Source: an uncultured bacterium
GTDB taxonomy: Bacteria > Bacteroidota > Bacteroidia > Bacteroidales > Bacteroidaceae
DNA: 43,755 bases
Direction of reading: 5' to 3'
Assembly (NCBI GenBank): GCA_905215555.1
Contig: CAJMQU010000039.1
Coordinates: 1-43,755 of the forward strand
Position 1 is the stretch's first letter; every line of letters begins with the position of its first letter. Shown piece by piece: positions 7,405 to 17,067 of the stretch. The position numbers and the translations under genes are program-made. A model generated the notes under the pieces. That model saw only the letters and a program-made list of their open reading frames with translations. It was not told the origin of the DNA and did no database searches.

Positions 7405-10400
7405 ATGAAAAAGGTATTGATATTTGCATACTTATTATCATTAAGTATAGTGATGTCCGCTCAGGACAAGAATTTCCATATTTACCTTTGTTTGGGGCAG
7501 TCGAATATGGAAGGCAATGCTAAGTTCGAAGCACAAGATACTTGTGAAGTTGATAATCGTTTCCGGGTGATGGCAGCTGTAGATTGCCCGGAGCTTGGCA
7601 GGGTGAAGGGGCAATGGTATAAGGCGGTTCCTCCTTTGGTGCGTTGTCATACAGGTTTGACACCGGTAGATTATTTTGGCAGAGCGATGGTGGCCAATCT
7701 CCCGTCCGATGTACGGGTGGGGATTATCAATGTGGCCGTGGGAGGTTGCCGGATAGAACTGTTCGACAAGGATAATTTCCAGTCATACGTGGAAACTTCT
7801 CCCGACTGGCTGAAAAACATGGTGAAAGAATATGATGGCAATCCTTATGAGCGTTTGGTCGGGCTGGCAAAGCTCGCCCAAAAAGATGGAGTGATTAAAG
7901 GTATTCTGTTGCACCAGGGAGAGTCGAACACCGGTGATAAAGAATGGCCCCGGAAAGTGAAAGGTGTGTATGAAAATCTGTTGAAGGATTTAGGACTATC
8001 TGCCGCTGGCGTACCTTTGCTGGCTGGTGAGGTGGTACATGCCGATCAGAAAGGTGTATGTGCAAGTATGAATGCAATAATCAACACTTTGCCGCAGGAA
8101 ATTCCGAATGCACATGTCATTTCTTCTGCCGGTTGTCCGGCGGCGGGCGACAATTTGCATTTCACGGCCGAAGGGTACAGGATGCTGGGAGCGCGTTATG
8201 CCGCCCAAATGCTTTCCATTATGGGATATGGGGATTGGACCTCGGCTCAGAACATGAAGTTGTGGTATAGCCGTCCGGCTCAGAACTGGTTGGAAGCTTT
8301 GCCATTAGGCAATTCCCGTTTGGGCGCTATGGTATTCGGCGGTACTGCCCGTGAGGAATTACAGTTGAATGAGGAAACTTTTTGGGCAGGAGGTCCCTAT
8401 AATAATAATAACCCTAAAGGATTACAGGTATTGCCCGAAATACGTCGTATGATATTTGAAGGTAAGACTTTGGAAGCTCAGAAACTCATTGACGAGAATT
8501 ATATGACGCCTCAACATGGCATGCGCTATTTGACATTGGGCAGTCTCTTTTTGAATTTTCCGGGACATGAGAATCCTTCCGGATATTACCGGGATTTGAA
8601 TCTGGAGAATGCCACGGCCACTACCCGTTATGAAGTGGATGGAGTGAAGTTCATCCGGACGGCATTTTCTTCCTTTACCGATGATGTGATTATTGTCCGT
8701 ATTCAGGCGGATAAAGCGAAAGCATTGAACTTTTCTGTGGGATACAATGGACCGGCAAATGCAAATACAGAGGTGAAAGGCGGTAAACTGATAATCTCAT
8801 GTCAGGGTGCCGAACACGAAGGAGTGCCGGCTGCCATGCGTGCCGAATGCCAGGTGCGGGTGAAAACAGACGGAAAGGTGAATAAAGAGGAGAGTGCACT
8901 TGCCGTTAAAGGGGCTACTGAGGCTACACTTTACATATCAGCGGCTACGAATTTTGTGAATTACCGCGATGTCAGCGCAAACGAATCGAAGCGTGCCGCT
9001 GCTTGCTTGCAGAAAGCTGTCCGCATTCCTTACGAGCAAGCCTTGAAGAGTCACATAGCCCGCTATCGCAAGCTATATGACCGTGTGGCTTTAACCTTGG
9101 AAAGTTCTGATGTGTCAGCTTTGGAGACTCCTGTACGTGTACAGCGCTTTATTGAAGGTAAAGATATGGCAATGGCGGCTTTGATGTTCCAGTTTGGCCG
9201 TTATCTTCTGATTTCCTCTTCGCAACCCGGCGGACAACCTGCCAATCTTCAGGGAATCTGGAATCATAGTCAGTATGCTCCTTGGGATAGTAAATATACT
9301 ATCAATATCAATGTGGAAATGAACTATTGGCCTGCCGAGGTCACTAATCTGAGTGAGACTCATGAGCCTTTGTTCGATATGGTGGAGGAACTGGCGGTCA
9401 CAGGACAGGAAACAGCCAAGGTGCTTTATGGAGCCAAAGGTTGGGTGGCGCATCATAATACAGATTTATGGCGTGCTTGCGGCCCGGTAGATGCCGCGAT
9501 TTATGGTATGTGGCCTAATGGTGGAGCCTGGCTGGCGCAACATCTGTGGCAGCATTACTTGTATACGGGTGATAAGGAGTTCCTGAAAAAGTATTATCCT
9601 GTACTGAAAGGGACAGCTGATTTTTATCTGAGCCATCTGGTGGAGCACCCTACCTATAAATGGATGGTAACGGCTCCTTCCATGTCTCCGGAACACGGAT
9701 ATAAAGGTTCGCCGACTACTATTACTGCGGGTTGTACTATGGATAATCAGATAGCTTTCGATGCCTTATACAATACTCTTCAGGCTTCCCGGATTGTAGG
9801 CGGAGACAAGCAGTATCAGGATTCTTTAGAAACGATGCTGGCTAAACTTCCACCGATGCAGATCGGCAAATATAATCAGTTGCAGGAATGGCTGGTTGAT
9901 GCCGACGATCCTTTGGATGACCATCGGCATATATCACATCTGTATGGGCTCTATCCCAGTAACCAAATATCTCCCACCACACATCCGGCATTGTTTCAGG
10001 CAGCTCGGAATACTTTGATACAGCGTGGTGACATGGCTACTGGCTGGAGTATTGGCTGGAAAATCAATTTCTGGGCACGTATGCTGGACGGTAATCATGC
10101 TTATAAGATTATACAGAATATGCTTCATCTGTTGCCGAACGATAAGGTACAAAGGGAGTATCCTCAAGGACGTACCTATCCTAATTTGTTCGATGCCCAT
10201 CCACCCTTCCAGATTGATGGTAATTTCGGATATACGGCAGGGGTTGCGGAGATGTTGTTGCAGAGTCATGATGGCGCAGTACAGCTGTTGCCCGCTTTGC
10301 CCGAAGTGTGGCGAAAAGGAGCAGTGAAAGGATTGGTTGCCCGTGGAGGTTTCGTTGTAGATATGGAATGGGAGGGTACCCAACTGTCCAAAGCAAAGAT

Positions 10401-10635
10401 ACACTCCCGTATCGGTGGCGTGTTGCGTATCCGTTCTTATGTCCCTTTGAAGGGGAAAGGGGTACGACCGGCCAATGGTGCATGTCCTAATTCACTGTAT
10501 GCACCGGCAGTTATCAAGGAACCTGTGATTTCAAAAGAAGTACGTCTGCAGAGTCCTCTCCTTTACCGTGTTTATGAGTATGATATCCTGACCCGGCAAG
10601 GCGAAGATTATTATCTGGAACGTTCAGCGGAATAA
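7405..10635 (+). CDS. Bifunctional SASA-type (CE6-like) acetylesterase / GH95 glycosidase
   Basis: A 1076-residue periplasmic enzyme with a signal peptide (MKKVLIFAYLLSLSIVMSAQ) and two catalytic modules. Residues about 22-275 are an SGNH/SASA esterase of the CE6 acetyl-xylan-esterase type: GQSNMEGN gives nucleophile Ser33, followed by NVAVGGCRIE, LLHQGESNTG and DNLHF (Asp249, His252). Residues about 285-1076 are a GH95 (alpha/alpha)6 enzyme starting LWYSRPAQNWLEALPLGNSRLGAM, with INVEMNYWPAEVTN, HHNTDLWR, SMSPEHGYKG (acid Glu763) and FQIDGNFG (base Asp938). GH95 includes alpha-L-fucosidases and alpha-L-galactosidases. A Bacteroides ovatus xylan-locus GH95 removes terminal L-galactose from corn glucuronoarabinoxylan, so that activity is likely here, but the sequence alone does not decide it. 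The ATG at 7405 is used; an upstream TTG at 7399 is not needed. Confidence 0.9.
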   Translation: MKKVLIFAYLLSLSIVMSAQDKNFHIYLCLGQSNMEGNAKFEAQDTCEVDNRFRVMAAVDCPELGRVKGQWYKAVPPLVRCHTGLTPVDYFGRAMVANLPSDVRVGIINVAVGGCRIELFDKDNFQSYVETSPDWLKNMVKEYDGNPYERLVGLAKLAQKDGVIKGILLHQGESNTGDKEWPRKVKGVYENLLKDLGLSAAGVPLLAGEVVHADQKGVCASMNAIINTLPQEIPNAHVISSAGCPAAGDNLHFTAEGYRMLGARYAAQMLSIMGYGDWTSAQNMKLWYSRPAQNWLEALPLGNSRLGAMVFGGTAREELQLNEETFWAGGPYNNNNPKGLQVLPEIRRMIFEGKTLEAQKLIDENYMTPQHGMRYLTLGSLFLNFPGHENPSGYYRDLNLENATATTRYEVDGVKFIRTAFSSFTDDVIIVRIQADKAKALNFSVGYNGPANANTEVKGGKLIISCQGAEHEGVPAAMRAECQVRVKTDGKVNKEESALAVKGATEATLYISAATNFVNYRDVSANESKRAAACLQKAVRIPYEQALKSHIARYRKLYDRVALTLESSDVSALETPVRVQRFIEGKDMAMAALMFQFGRYLLISSSQPGGQPANLQGIWNHSQYAPWDSKYTININVEMNYWPAEVTNLSETHEPLFDMVEELAVTGQETAKVLYGAKGWVAHHNTDLWRACGPVDAAIYGMWPNGGAWLAQHLWQHYLYTGDKEFLKKYYPVLKGTADFYLSHLVEHPTYKWMVTAPSMSPEHGYKGSPTTITAGCTMDNQIAFDALYNTLQASRIVGGDKQYQDSLETMLAKLPPMQIGKYNQLQEWLVDADDPLDDHRHISHLYGLYPSNQISPTTHPALFQAARNTLIQRGDMATGWSIGWKINFWARMLDGNHAYKIIQNMLHLLPNDKVQREYPQGRTYPNLFDAHPPFQIDGNFGYTAGVAEMLLQSHDGAVQLLPALPEVWRKGAVKGLVARGGFVVDMEWEGTQLSKAKIHSRIGGVLRIRSYVPLKGKGVRPANGACPNSLYAPAVIKEPVISKEVRLQSPLLYRVYEYDILTRQGEDYYLERSAE

Positions 10636-10653
10636 AAGGAATCTCTATTATAT

Positions 10654-10709
10654 AAAGAACCGCCGTTTGCAGTAAGTCAATAAAAGGGCTCTGCAAACGG
10701 CGGTTCTTT
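10654..10709. terminator. Bidirectional terminator between convergent genes
   Basis: A perfect 19-bp stem (10654-10672 with 10691-10709; arms begin AAAGAACCGCCGTTTGCAG) with an 18-base loop lies between the GH95 stop and the HTCS stop. The arm ends give TTCTTTA in both directions, so it can end transcription from both sides. Confidence 0.85.
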
Positions 10710-10715
10710 ATATAT

Positions 10716-13700
10716 TTATTCTTTAGTTTCAGCTTCAGAAGAGTTCAGTCGTTCATCCATATAAACCGTCGGAGAGACGCCGTATAACTCTTTGAACGCC
10801 GTAGAGAAATAGGCTATGTTTGTAAATCCTGTAAGGGTGGCTACTTCCGTAATGTTGTGGCGCTTGTCGGACAATAGCGCTGCTGCCTGTTTCAAGCGTA
10901 CATTACGTATCAGGTCACGGGTAGACTGGTTGGTAAGCTCTTTCAGTTTACGGTGCAGATGTACACGGCTTATGCCTGCTGCGGTGGCTATCATTTCAAC
11001 GTTCAGATTCGGGTTACTGAGATTCTCATTGATAACTTTCATTACTTTGTTCAGTAATTTGTCGTCAGGCGATTGAACTTCCAGTTTCTGCAATTTATCC
11101 TCCTGTATCTGATTTCCTCTAAAGTTATTCCGCAGAACTTCCCGGCTTTTAATCAGATTCAGAGCTGTCTTTCTTAGTATTTCAATGTTGAAAGGCTTTA
11201 CAATATATGCGTCTGCGCCCGTTTCCAGGCCTTCCAGATTGTCTTCTTCCCTTGACTTTGCCGTCAGCAGCACGACGGGGATATGGTTGACGGTTACATT
11301 CTGTTTGATTTTCCGGCAGAGGGTCAATCCATCCATTTCCGGCATCATGATATCACTGATAATCAAGTCCGGTGCTTTCTTCAGGATGAGGCTGAGCGCT
11401 GCTTTGCCGTTGGCGCACTCTTGCATATGGAAATCTCCGGCCAATTCCTGACAGATATATTTCCGTATTTCCTCATCATCTTCGACCACCAGCACCCGGC
11501 TTTTTGTCCGCGAACGTACTTTCTCTGTTTCTTCATCAGATTCCGGTTGGGAAAGTAATGCCGTAACGGTATGTACCGGAGTGGGGGGCTCCTGCATTTC
11601 TTCTTCTATCTCTTCCGGCTTCAGATGTGTCTTGCCCAAAGGCAGGCGGATGATGAAATGAGAACCTTTCTTCCCTTCATTGTTTCCGGCTTCTATGGTT
11701 CCGTGATGTAACTCGACTAACGAACGGCACAGATGCAGTCCGATGCCGGTACCTACATTAGAGTTGTTATGGCTGTTGTGTATCTGATAGAAGCGTTCGA
11801 ATATCCTTCCCATCTCTGTGGGCTTGATGCCTATGCCGCTGTCTTCTACCACGATTTCTAAGTAATGTTGCAGAGGCTGGGAAGCCTCCGGACATTTGCC
11901 GGTACGTAGATAAATGTTGATTTCACCCTTTTCTGGAGTGAACTTAAAGGCATTTGAAAGTATATTCATGATGACTTTATCAAAGTTCTTCGGGTCTATC
12001 CATATTTTTTGCTCCTGCACTTCCGGTTGGAAGTTGAGAGCGATGTTTCTGGATTTTGCCTGATGCTCAAACGTATTGTATAAATCACGGGTAAATCCTA
12101 CGATATCTGTTTCCTGGAATTTGAGCTGCATCTGCCCCTTATCTATCTTACGTATGTCCATCAATTGGTTCACCAGACGCAGAATACGATCGGCATTGCG
12201 GTAAATCGTATAGTAACTCTTCTGCCGTTCACTGTCTTTATCTATAGCCATCAGCTTTTGTAGCGGACTGATGATCAGTGACATCGGTGTGCGTATCTCG
12301 TGAGATATATTGATGAAGAACTGTAGCTTCGCTTCATTGATTTGTTCGGTATGTATGTGTTCCAGTATTTCCCGTTTGGCACGGATGCGGTGGCGTATCT
12401 GTACAACAAAGATATAGATGATGGCCGATGCCAGCAACACATAAATAATCTTGGCCCATATGGACGCATACCAGGCTGGGGAGATGGTGATGACAATCTC
12501 TTTCGTATCCGAATAAGAGGCATAATCTTTAGCTTTCACCATAAAATGGTAAGTGCCGGGTGCCAAATCGCTGAATGATATCCGGTTGATGCCCTGACGC
12601 AGACTGACCCAGTTGTTATTGTTGAAAGTGTACATATAAGTGATTCGTTCGGGACTATAGAACTCCATAGCTGAAAATTCGATGCTGAACGAGTTGTCCT
12701 TGTGGGTTAAGTGAAAATGTTTGGCATCCATCACGGCTGTATCTACGATATCCCTGCCTCCGGATTTCATACCTTTCTTCACCGTTTTATCGTGGATATA
12801 AAAGTCGGTGATGCGGATTTCCGGTTGCTTGTTGGGATTGCTTATTTGGGTTGGATCGAAGTAAGTTATTCCGTTCGTTCCTCCGAAAATGAACTCACCT
12901 TCCGGGCTGACGAAAGCTGCTCCTTTGCTGAATTCGTTTCCCTGTAACCCGTCGCTTGCATAGAAGTTGATGAAATTTTGGGTGTCCGGATTGAACCGGC
13001 TGATGCCGTAGTTCGTGCTGATCCAAAGATAACCGTTCGCATCTTCTTTGATGCCACAGATAAAATTGCTGGGAATCCCGTCTTCTATCGAATATTCGCG
13101 TATCTCGTCCGTCTTCGGGTTAAGGTATTTCAGTCCTTTGGCGGTTCCTATCCAGAGGCAGCCGTTGTGGTCTTCACAAAGGGCATACACCACATCTCCG
13201 TATAATATTCTTCTGTTTTTCAGGGGAGAGACGAAATCCATCTTCTTAATGTCCAGGCAGCCTAAACCGTCATAAGTACCGATGTACAATCTGTTATCGG
13301 ACGTATGCAGCAGGCAGTTAATCCAGGCGTTATGCAGCATATTTACTTTGGTCCAGTCCGACCCTTTGGATGGGGTGGAGCAGTTTGTCACTTTTCCGGT
13401 ATTAATGTCTATTTTATAAAGTCCGGATCCCATCGTACCTATCCAAAGCGTTTTTTGAGAGTCCTCGGCAAAGCTGTAGACACTCTGCACAGGGCTGGAT
13501 TTCTCGTCCAGTAAGTTGATATATTCACATCGTCCGGTCCGGGTGTCCAGTTTGCCCATGCCGTTCAGATAAGAACCTATCCAGAGATTGTGGTTAGAAT
13601 CTTCAAAGATGCTCATTATCGTTGCGGGAACAGAATGAGGACCGTCCGTGGGGGCAAAGTGGGCTTTCAGCGTTCCGTCGGGAGATATGCCGTAGATTCC

Positions 13701-14813
13701 ATCGTTGTCGGTTCCCACCCAAAGGACGCCTGCATGGTCTTTGCATACTGACATGACGCAATTGGAACCGATGATGTTGTGCATGGAGGACTTATAACCT
13801 ATATAATTGAATTTATTAGTTATAACAGGCATAATCATGACTCCTTTCTGGAAGAACCCCAGCCACATGTTTCCCATCTTATCTTTCAGGATGGAATGAA
13901 TCTTTGCTTTTTCCAGGTTGAAGATAGCGGTGTTGAAGTTAGCTTCTTTTATCTTTTTCGCCTGAATATCGTATATCTTCATTCCATCGCCGTCCGTGCC
14001 GATATATATTTCGTTCGGGCTGTACGGGTACAGGATTTTGACAGGCAGTTTAGGGTTGGGAGCATAGGCGATGGGAGTGAATGAATCTGTTTGTGGCTGA
14101 TATAAGAATAATCCTCTCTTGAGGCTGCCCATATACAGATGTCCGTGGTCATCTTCGCATATACTGGAGATGGTGTTGAGGGCTACACTGTTTCCATTTG
14201 AATAATGCCTTACTTGTTCTGTACCGTCCACACGGAATATCCCGTTATCACCGGTTGCCACCCATAGGTTTCTTTCCCGGTCTTCGTAGAGGCATGTGAT
14301 CAGGTTGCTGGATACGAGTCGGTTGATTTGTCTGGCTTTTATTGTATCGCCTTGTGTTTCCAGTATAAACAGGCTATGGCCTGCGGTGCCGATCAGTATA
14401 TCTCCATTCTTCCGTTCAAATACGGTGGATACATTGGGGTCTGCGTGTTCACCGTTTACGAATCTCATCGGGACGGTGGCGAATTGGTCTGTTGCGCGGT
14501 CGTATATTTGCAATCCGTTCAGGCTTCCGACAAAGAGACGCCCGTGATTGTCTTCGAAGAGGGTACGTACATAGTTGTTCAACAGCGAATGCGGATTGTT
14601 TTTTTCATTCCTGTATACTGTGAATTTTGCTCCGTCGTATCGGTTCAGACCATCTTCGGTCGCTATCCATACGATTCCGTCCTTATCCTGATAAATTTTA
14701 TTAATCATACTACTGGATAGTTCGTTATCCGTAGTGAACATTTTTCCTTCTTGTCCGTAACATGGGATAGATAGCCATAAAACCAATAGGCATAGTATAG
14801 ATATAATTCTCAT
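10716..14813 (-). CDS. Hybrid two-component system regulator (HTCS), copy 1
   Basis: A 1365-residue one-protein sensor and activator. After a signal peptide (to CYG, about residue 20) comes a periplasmic sensor made of repeated beta-propeller blades with the Reg_prop pattern (IYQDKDGIVWIATEDGLNRYD and many later copies), then a Y_Y_Y domain (about 690-760) and one transmembrane helix (IWAKIIYVLLASAIIYIFVV). The cytoplasmic part has HisKA with phospho-acceptor His838 in ISHEIRTPM, an HATPase domain with GTGIGLHLCRSLVELHHG, a receiver domain with phospho-acceptor Asp1154 in ISDIMMPEMDG, and a C-terminal AraC-type DNA-binding domain (GISRVHLHRKLKELTNQS, then AYFSTAFKELYGVSP). It is convergent with Part A, lies downstream of Part B on the same strand, and has its own promoter. 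Its likely ligand is a xylan-derived oligosaccharide (inference). Confidence 0.95.
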   Translation of the reverse strand: MRIISILCLLVLWLSIPCYGQEGKMFTTDNELSSSMINKIYQDKDGIVWIATEDGLNRYDGAKFTVYRNEKNNPHSLLNNYVRTLFEDNHGRLFVGSLNGLQIYDRATDQFATVPMRFVNGEHADPNVSTVFERKNGDILIGTAGHSLFILETQGDTIKARQINRLVSSNLITCLYEDRERNLWVATGDNGIFRVDGTEQVRHYSNGNSVALNTISSICEDDHGHLYMGSLKRGLFLYQPQTDSFTPIAYAPNPKLPVKILYPYSPNEIYIGTDGDGMKIYDIQAKKIKEANFNTAIFNLEKAKIHSILKDKMGNMWLGFFQKGVMIMPVITNKFNYIGYKSSMHNIIGSNCVMSVCKDHAGVLWVGTDNDGIYGISPDGTLKAHFAPTDGPHSVPATIMSIFEDSNHNLWIGSYLNGMGKLDTRTGRCEYINLLDEKSSPVQSVYSFAEDSQKTLWIGTMGSGLYKIDINTGKVTNCSTPSKGSDWTKVNMLHNAWINCLLHTSDNRLYIGTYDGLGCLDIKKMDFVSPLKNRRILYGDVVYALCEDHNGCLWIGTAKGLKYLNPKTDEIREYSIEDGIPSNFICGIKEDANGYLWISTNYGISRFNPDTQNFINFYASDGLQGNEFSKGAAFVSPEGEFIFGGTNGITYFDPTQISNPNKQPEIRITDFYIHDKTVKKGMKSGGRDIVDTAVMDAKHFHLTHKDNSFSIEFSAMEFYSPERITYMYTFNNNNWVSLRQGINRISFSDLAPGTYHFMVKAKDYASYSDTKEIVITISPAWYASIWAKIIYVLLASAIIYIFVVQIRHRIRAKREILEHIHTEQINEAKLQFFINISHEIRTPMSLIISPLQKLMAIDKDSERQKSYYTIYRNADRILRLVNQLMDIRKIDKGQMQLKFQETDIVGFTRDLYNTFEHQAKSRNIALNFQPEVQEQKIWIDPKNFDKVIMNILSNAFKFTPEKGEINIYLRTGKCPEASQPLQHYLEIVVEDSGIGIKPTEMGRIFERFYQIHNSHNNSNVGTGIGLHLCRSLVELHHGTIEAGNNEGKKGSHFIIRLPLGKTHLKPEEIEEEMQEPPTPVHTVTALLSQPESDEETEKVRSRTKSRVLVVEDDEEIRKYICQELAGDFHMQECANGKAALSLILKKAPDLIISDIMMPEMDGLTLCRKIKQNVTVNHIPVVLLTAKSREEDNLEGLETGADAYIVKPFNIEILRKTALNLIKSREVLRNNFRGNQIQEDKLQKLEVQSPDDKLLNKVMKVINENLSNPNLNVEMIATAAGISRVHLHRKLKELTNQSTRDLIRNVRLKQAAALLSDKRHNITEVATLTGFTNIAYFSTAFKELYGVSPTVYMDERLNSSEAETKE

Positions 14814-14833
14814 AAGTATTACATTTATGACTA

Positions 14834-14841
14834 CAAAGATA
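14834..14841 (-). promoter_or_regulatory. Bacteroides -7 promoter element, HTCS copy 1
   Basis: CAAAGATA on the plus strand reads TATCTTTG on the minus strand, 20 bases upstream of the HTCS start. The identical octamer stands 23 bases before the other HTCS gene, which suggests both regulators have a short-leader constitutive promoter. No operator-like GTAAC repeat is seen in 14814-15016. Confidence 0.6.
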
Positions 14842-15016
14842 ACGAATCTCCTCTATATTTTCTTTATAATCGGGAGACTAATTTTCTTTCCTTTTGTTTT
14901 GACACTTTGCATTTTTTGCATAGTGAGAATGTGATATTTCAGTCCCGGTGATGGGAGGGACGGAAAGAAACGAACGGTCTATGATTCTGGCACGTTGTGT
15001 GGCAGGTACTGTCTTC

Positions 15017-17050
15017 TCATCTCTTGTCATTCAGCATCTTCCTTGTCGGACATTCATGGTTGTCAATCGGAAGTTTCACTTGTTTCAGGTCATCCAGTTC
15101 ATGTATCGGGCGTTCGATGTCGTAAGGAATCCGCACACCTGAATATTCCATGAAATAGAGCAGGCAGGCATCTTTCCACCAGACGGCATCGCGTGCCTGT
15201 ATCTTCAGGCGTGACTGCACGTCTTTGAAGCGTTCCGTATCGATATAATTCTCTGTTAAATCCCATTTCTTTTGGAAACTCCTGACTTGCTGCACACCCC
15301 TGTCGTAACGGTAGCAGAGTTCGTCCCATAGTGTACGTCCGCTTTGCATAGTGTGATTCCACGGGGCGTGATGGAACCACAGCAGGTATTCATCCGGACA
15401 AGTATTGATGTCGTCGTAGAGGTGGCAAAGCGAGTCAGGGTACTGCGTGGTGGCATTGCTTCCGGTATGGCTGCGGTCGAATCCGATTCCCGCTTTATCA
15501 GCCTTGTGATAATAGGACGGCATCCAGTCGGGACGTGCACCAGGGATGTCACACCAAGGTTCGGGACCATAATGGTGTCCCCAGGCAAACAGGTGGTGGA
15601 GGCCGAGGGGCATCATGTAGTCTACTACGGCTTCACGGCTTTGCATCATCATCTGCCATACTTCATAGGCAATAGGGGCATGTTGTGGGTTGTGCGCATC
15701 AAAGAATGTCTGTTTCAGCCACTCTTCCGCTATTGTTTCGGAAGATAACTCCGGATTCCAGGCGAGGCGGCCGAAAGCATACCAGTTGGATTGTGCAAAA
15801 GGATGTCCGCACCAGTTGGCATCTGTTCCGATATTGGCAACGCCTGCCATTGCTTTCAGTGAAGAAGGTTGTACGAAATCGAAGAACTCTTTCCACATCG
15901 GGGCAAGATAGGCTAGGTGGTTGGAGAAGCCCAGATATTCTTGGGTAATCTGGAATTCAACCATCTGTGCGGTCTTGGGCATGGCACCGAACAAGGGACT
16001 GTATGGCTCGCGCGGCTGGAAATCGACAGGACCGTTCTTTATCTGTACGATGACATTATCGCGGAATTGCCCGTCCAGCGGCTGGAACTCCAGATAAGCT
16101 TGCTTGGCCCGGTCGGCATCGCTGGGGCTGTAAACGAAGGCGCGCCACATGATAATGCCTTTGTAGGGTTTCACTGCATCAGCCAGCATATTGGCACCTT
16201 CGGCATGGGTGCGGTTGAAGTCGCACGGACCGGGTTGCCCTTCGGAATTGGCTTTCACTAGGAAGCCACCGAAGTCGGGGATGAGGCGGTAGATTTCTCT
16301 CGTTTTGTTCTTCCACCAGGCGATGACTTCTTTGTCCAGCGGGTCGGCGGTGGGAAGACCGCCTAACTGCATGGGAGAAGCAAAGTTTATGGAGAGATAC
16401 ACGCGGATGCCATACGGGCGGAATACGTCTGCCAGCGCTTTTACTTTCTCCAGATATTCGGTGGAAAGAATTTGTGAGGAGGCATTTACGTTGTTGATGA
16501 CTGTGCCATTGATGCCGATGGAAGCATTGGTGCGGGCATAGTCCGCATAACGGTCGGAGAGGGTGGAAGGCAAAGCTTCCCAGTCCCATAAAGAGCGTCC
16601 GGCATATCCCCGCTCAATGCTGCGATCCAGATTATCCCAGTGGTTGAGTATGCGCAGGTCGTAAGCGGGACTTTCCTTGATATCGAGTTTGGACAAGTCC
16701 GCACTATCGGTGTCTTGCAGCCTCAGCAGGTGGAAGGCTCCGTAAAGCAAGCCGCGTTCTCCGGCGGAGGTGATGGTTATCTTCCGGCCGTCATCAGAAG
16801 TGAGAAGGCAATATCCTTCTTCACCTAAAGCACGGGTTTCTTTGTTACGTTGTAGGGTTAATGTAACAGGCATGCCTTTCCAGCCTTTACGCAACTCGGT
16901 GGTGGCGATGTCCAGCATGGGCGATTGCTTGTTGCAAGATATGCTTGCATTCCCGTCTGTGGAGTATCGCAGCCATAGGCGGCTGCCGTTTTCGGCCGAG
17001 ACGGGAATCAGAAAGCATATTATAAAAAGTAGGGGAAGTAGTTTTTTCAT
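15017..17050 (-). CDS. GH67 alpha-glucuronidase
   Basis: A 677-residue enzyme that removes (4-O-methyl-)glucuronic acid from the non-reducing end of xylo-oligosaccharides. A signal peptide (MKKLLPLLFIICFLIPVSA) without lipobox places it in the periplasm. GH67 landmarks are clear: NHWDNLDRSIERGYAGRSLWDW, GINGTVINNVNA, VKANSEGQPGP (acid Glu270), IKNGPVDFQPREP (Asp343) and EFQITQEYLGF (Glu371), with the Glu/Asp/Glu spacing of characterised family members. The length is usual for the family. The ATG at 17050 follows the GH43 stop by 17 bases; an upstream TTG (17056) is not needed. It is the last gene of the minus-strand operon, and no strong terminator is visible after it. It needs debranched oligosaccharides made by the GH10 enzymes upstream. 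Confidence 0.95.
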   Translation of the reverse strand: MKKLLPLLFIICFLIPVSAENGSRLWLRYSTDGNASISCNKQSPMLDIATTELRKGWKGMPVTLTLQRNKETRALGEEGYCLLTSDDGRKITITSAGERGLLYGAFHLLRLQDTDSADLSKLDIKESPAYDLRILNHWDNLDRSIERGYAGRSLWDWEALPSTLSDRYADYARTNASIGINGTVINNVNASSQILSTEYLEKVKALADVFRPYGIRVYLSINFASPMQLGGLPTADPLDKEVIAWWKNKTREIYRLIPDFGGFLVKANSEGQPGPCDFNRTHAEGANMLADAVKPYKGIIMWRAFVYSPSDADRAKQAYLEFQPLDGQFRDNVIVQIKNGPVDFQPREPYSPLFGAMPKTAQMVEFQITQEYLGFSNHLAYLAPMWKEFFDFVQPSSLKAMAGVANIGTDANWCGHPFAQSNWYAFGRLAWNPELSSETIAEEWLKQTFFDAHNPQHAPIAYEVWQMMMQSREAVVDYMMPLGLHHLFAWGHHYGPEPWCDIPGARPDWMPSYYHKADKAGIGFDRSHTGSNATTQYPDSLCHLYDDINTCPDEYLLWFHHAPWNHTMQSGRTLWDELCYRYDRGVQQVRSFQKKWDLTENYIDTERFKDVQSRLKIQARDAVWWKDACLLYFMEYSGVRIPYDIERPIHELDDLKQVKLPIDNHECPTRKMLNDKR

Positions 17051-17067
17051 AAACAAGAATTGTTGTC

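Noticed and set aside
14814..15016. A terminator or small gene between GH67 and HTCS copy 1
   Set aside because: No stable stem with a U tract and no plausible coding frame apart from antisense to GH67 was seen; only the HTCS -7 element stands out.
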